Assembly: GCA_016211105.1 (NCBI GenBank)
Contig: JACQSX010000025.1
Span: 1 to 43,163 of the forward strand
Length of the DNA stretch: 43,163 bases
Direction of reading: 5' to 3'
Source: Acidobacteriota bacterium
Lineage (GTDB): Bacteria > Acidobacteriota > UBA6911 > JACQSX01
The translations under genes and the position numbers were made by a program. The notes under the pieces were generated by a model. That model worked only from the letters and a program-made list of their open reading frames with translations. It searched no databases and had not been told where the DNA came from. This document shows positions 43,033-43,163 of this stretch, piece by piece; position 1 is the first letter of the stretch, and each line of letters opens with the position of its first letter.

Positions 43033-43163
43033 GCGGGGTGCTCGCGCATTCCCGCCCCTCACAGAACCGTACGAGCAGTTTTCCCGCATATTATGTGCTC
43101 GAGCACATAATATGCGTTATGTGGCCTCCCCAAGAATGTGGCGTCCAGCTTGTAAGTCCTTCC
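43024..43163 (-). mobile_element. probable 3' end of a group II intron, antisense in the tolC-like gene
   Basis: On the minus strand, toward the tolC-like gene, the sequence ends with a hairpin of domain VI type: GAGGGGCGGG pairs with CCCGCCTACTC leaving one bulged A next to the lower three pairs, as at a lariat branch point. Just before it stands GGGAAAACTGC then TCGTACGGTTC, which looks like the loop and 3' strand of domain V. The matching 5' strand (GAGCCGTA-type) is not intact, so domain V is imperfect. The rest of the intron, including its reverse transcriptase, lies outside. Inference from RNA structure read by eye; moderate confidence. Confidence 0.5.
43085..43116. repeat. perfect 32-bp palindrome near the window end
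   Basis: The sequence is its own exact reverse complement from 43085 to 43116, centred on CTCGAG with arms of 16 bp (CGCATATTATGTGCTC and its complement). Such perfect symmetry is rare by chance. It covers the place where the 5' strand of domain V of the intron should be. It may be a real hairpin or inverted terminal sequence, a protein-binding site, or an artefact of sequence folding back at a contig end. Confidence 0.9.

Noticed and set aside
1..43163. CRISPR arrays, tRNA and rRNA genes
   Set aside because: No regularly spaced repeats with spacers, no cloverleaf or rRNA-like sequence was seen on either strand by eye.

Overview
The window looks like a chromosomal segment from an uncultured or environmental Acidobacteriota-like bacterium. 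This is an inference, since no rRNA or universal marker is present. The support is: two outer-membrane proteins with a CBM9-like N-terminus and a DUF5916-type barrel; a relic of an Oar-like TonB-dependent receptor with a carboxypeptidase-regulatory domain; many secreted proteins; multiheme cytochromes; and loosely arranged metabolic genes. Both edges lie in mobile DNA: the 3' end of an IS1634-like transposase on the left, and what looks like the 3' end of a group II intron inside a tolC-like gene on the right. The segment may therefore be a complete contig broken at repeats.

Layout. 1-6.1 kb: a transposase fragment, then five minus-strand genes read right to left: lutA, a fused lutB-lutC (lactate oxidation), a family 2 glycosyltransferase, a DegT-type sugar aminotransferase and a methyltransferase. 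6.3-9.4 kb: an ABC exporter (ATPase plus permease) closely followed by a P-loop/dCMP-deaminase fusion and a small unknown gene. 9.5-11.7 kb: an open frame joining an alkyltransferase-like (ATL) DNA-binding domain to a secreted protein, then a divergent histone-H1-like gene. 11.8-17.1 kb, minus strand: DUF5916 barrel, secreted protein, DinB/YfiT protein and a B12-binding-type radical SAM protein. 17.4-20.5 kb: a five-heme cytochrome c, a degenerate HD-GYP protein paired with a single-domain response regulator, and a DksA-like zinc-finger protein. 20.9-31.3 kb is a central-carbon block: malic enzyme (minus), a sensor kinase carrying a periplasmic CxxCH heme motif, a 46-aa membrane protein, acetyl-CoA synthetase, pyruvate dehydrogenase E1 alpha, E1 beta and E2, an acyl carrier protein overlapping E2, and a small exported protein. 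31.5-32.6 kb: a broken diheme cytochrome gene. 32.7-36.7 kb: a tandem ACT protein, a membrane-anchored YqgE/AlgH protein, a STAS protein, a BamE-like secreted protein, a CoA-type Nudix hydrolase, a small unknown protein and an RRM protein. 37.0-43.1 kb: an exported amidohydrolase, a decayed TonB receptor, a 158-bp inverted-repeat element, a second DUF5916 protein and the truncated tolC-like gene.

How it fits together. Lactate oxidation to pyruvate, malate to pyruvate, pyruvate to acetyl-CoA and acetate to acetyl-CoA are all encoded here and converge on the acetyl-CoA pool. A c-type-heme sensor kinase and a pentaheme cytochrome suggest respiratory or redox sensing. A dispersed repeat (core CTTAGTACCTCGATTCA) recurs in at least five places, once as a complete inverted-repeat element and once supplying the stop codon of a gene. 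The strongest oddities are the ATL-secreted fusion, the repeat family, the deaminase fusion, the metal-site-less HD-GYP protein and the intron/palindrome at the right edge.
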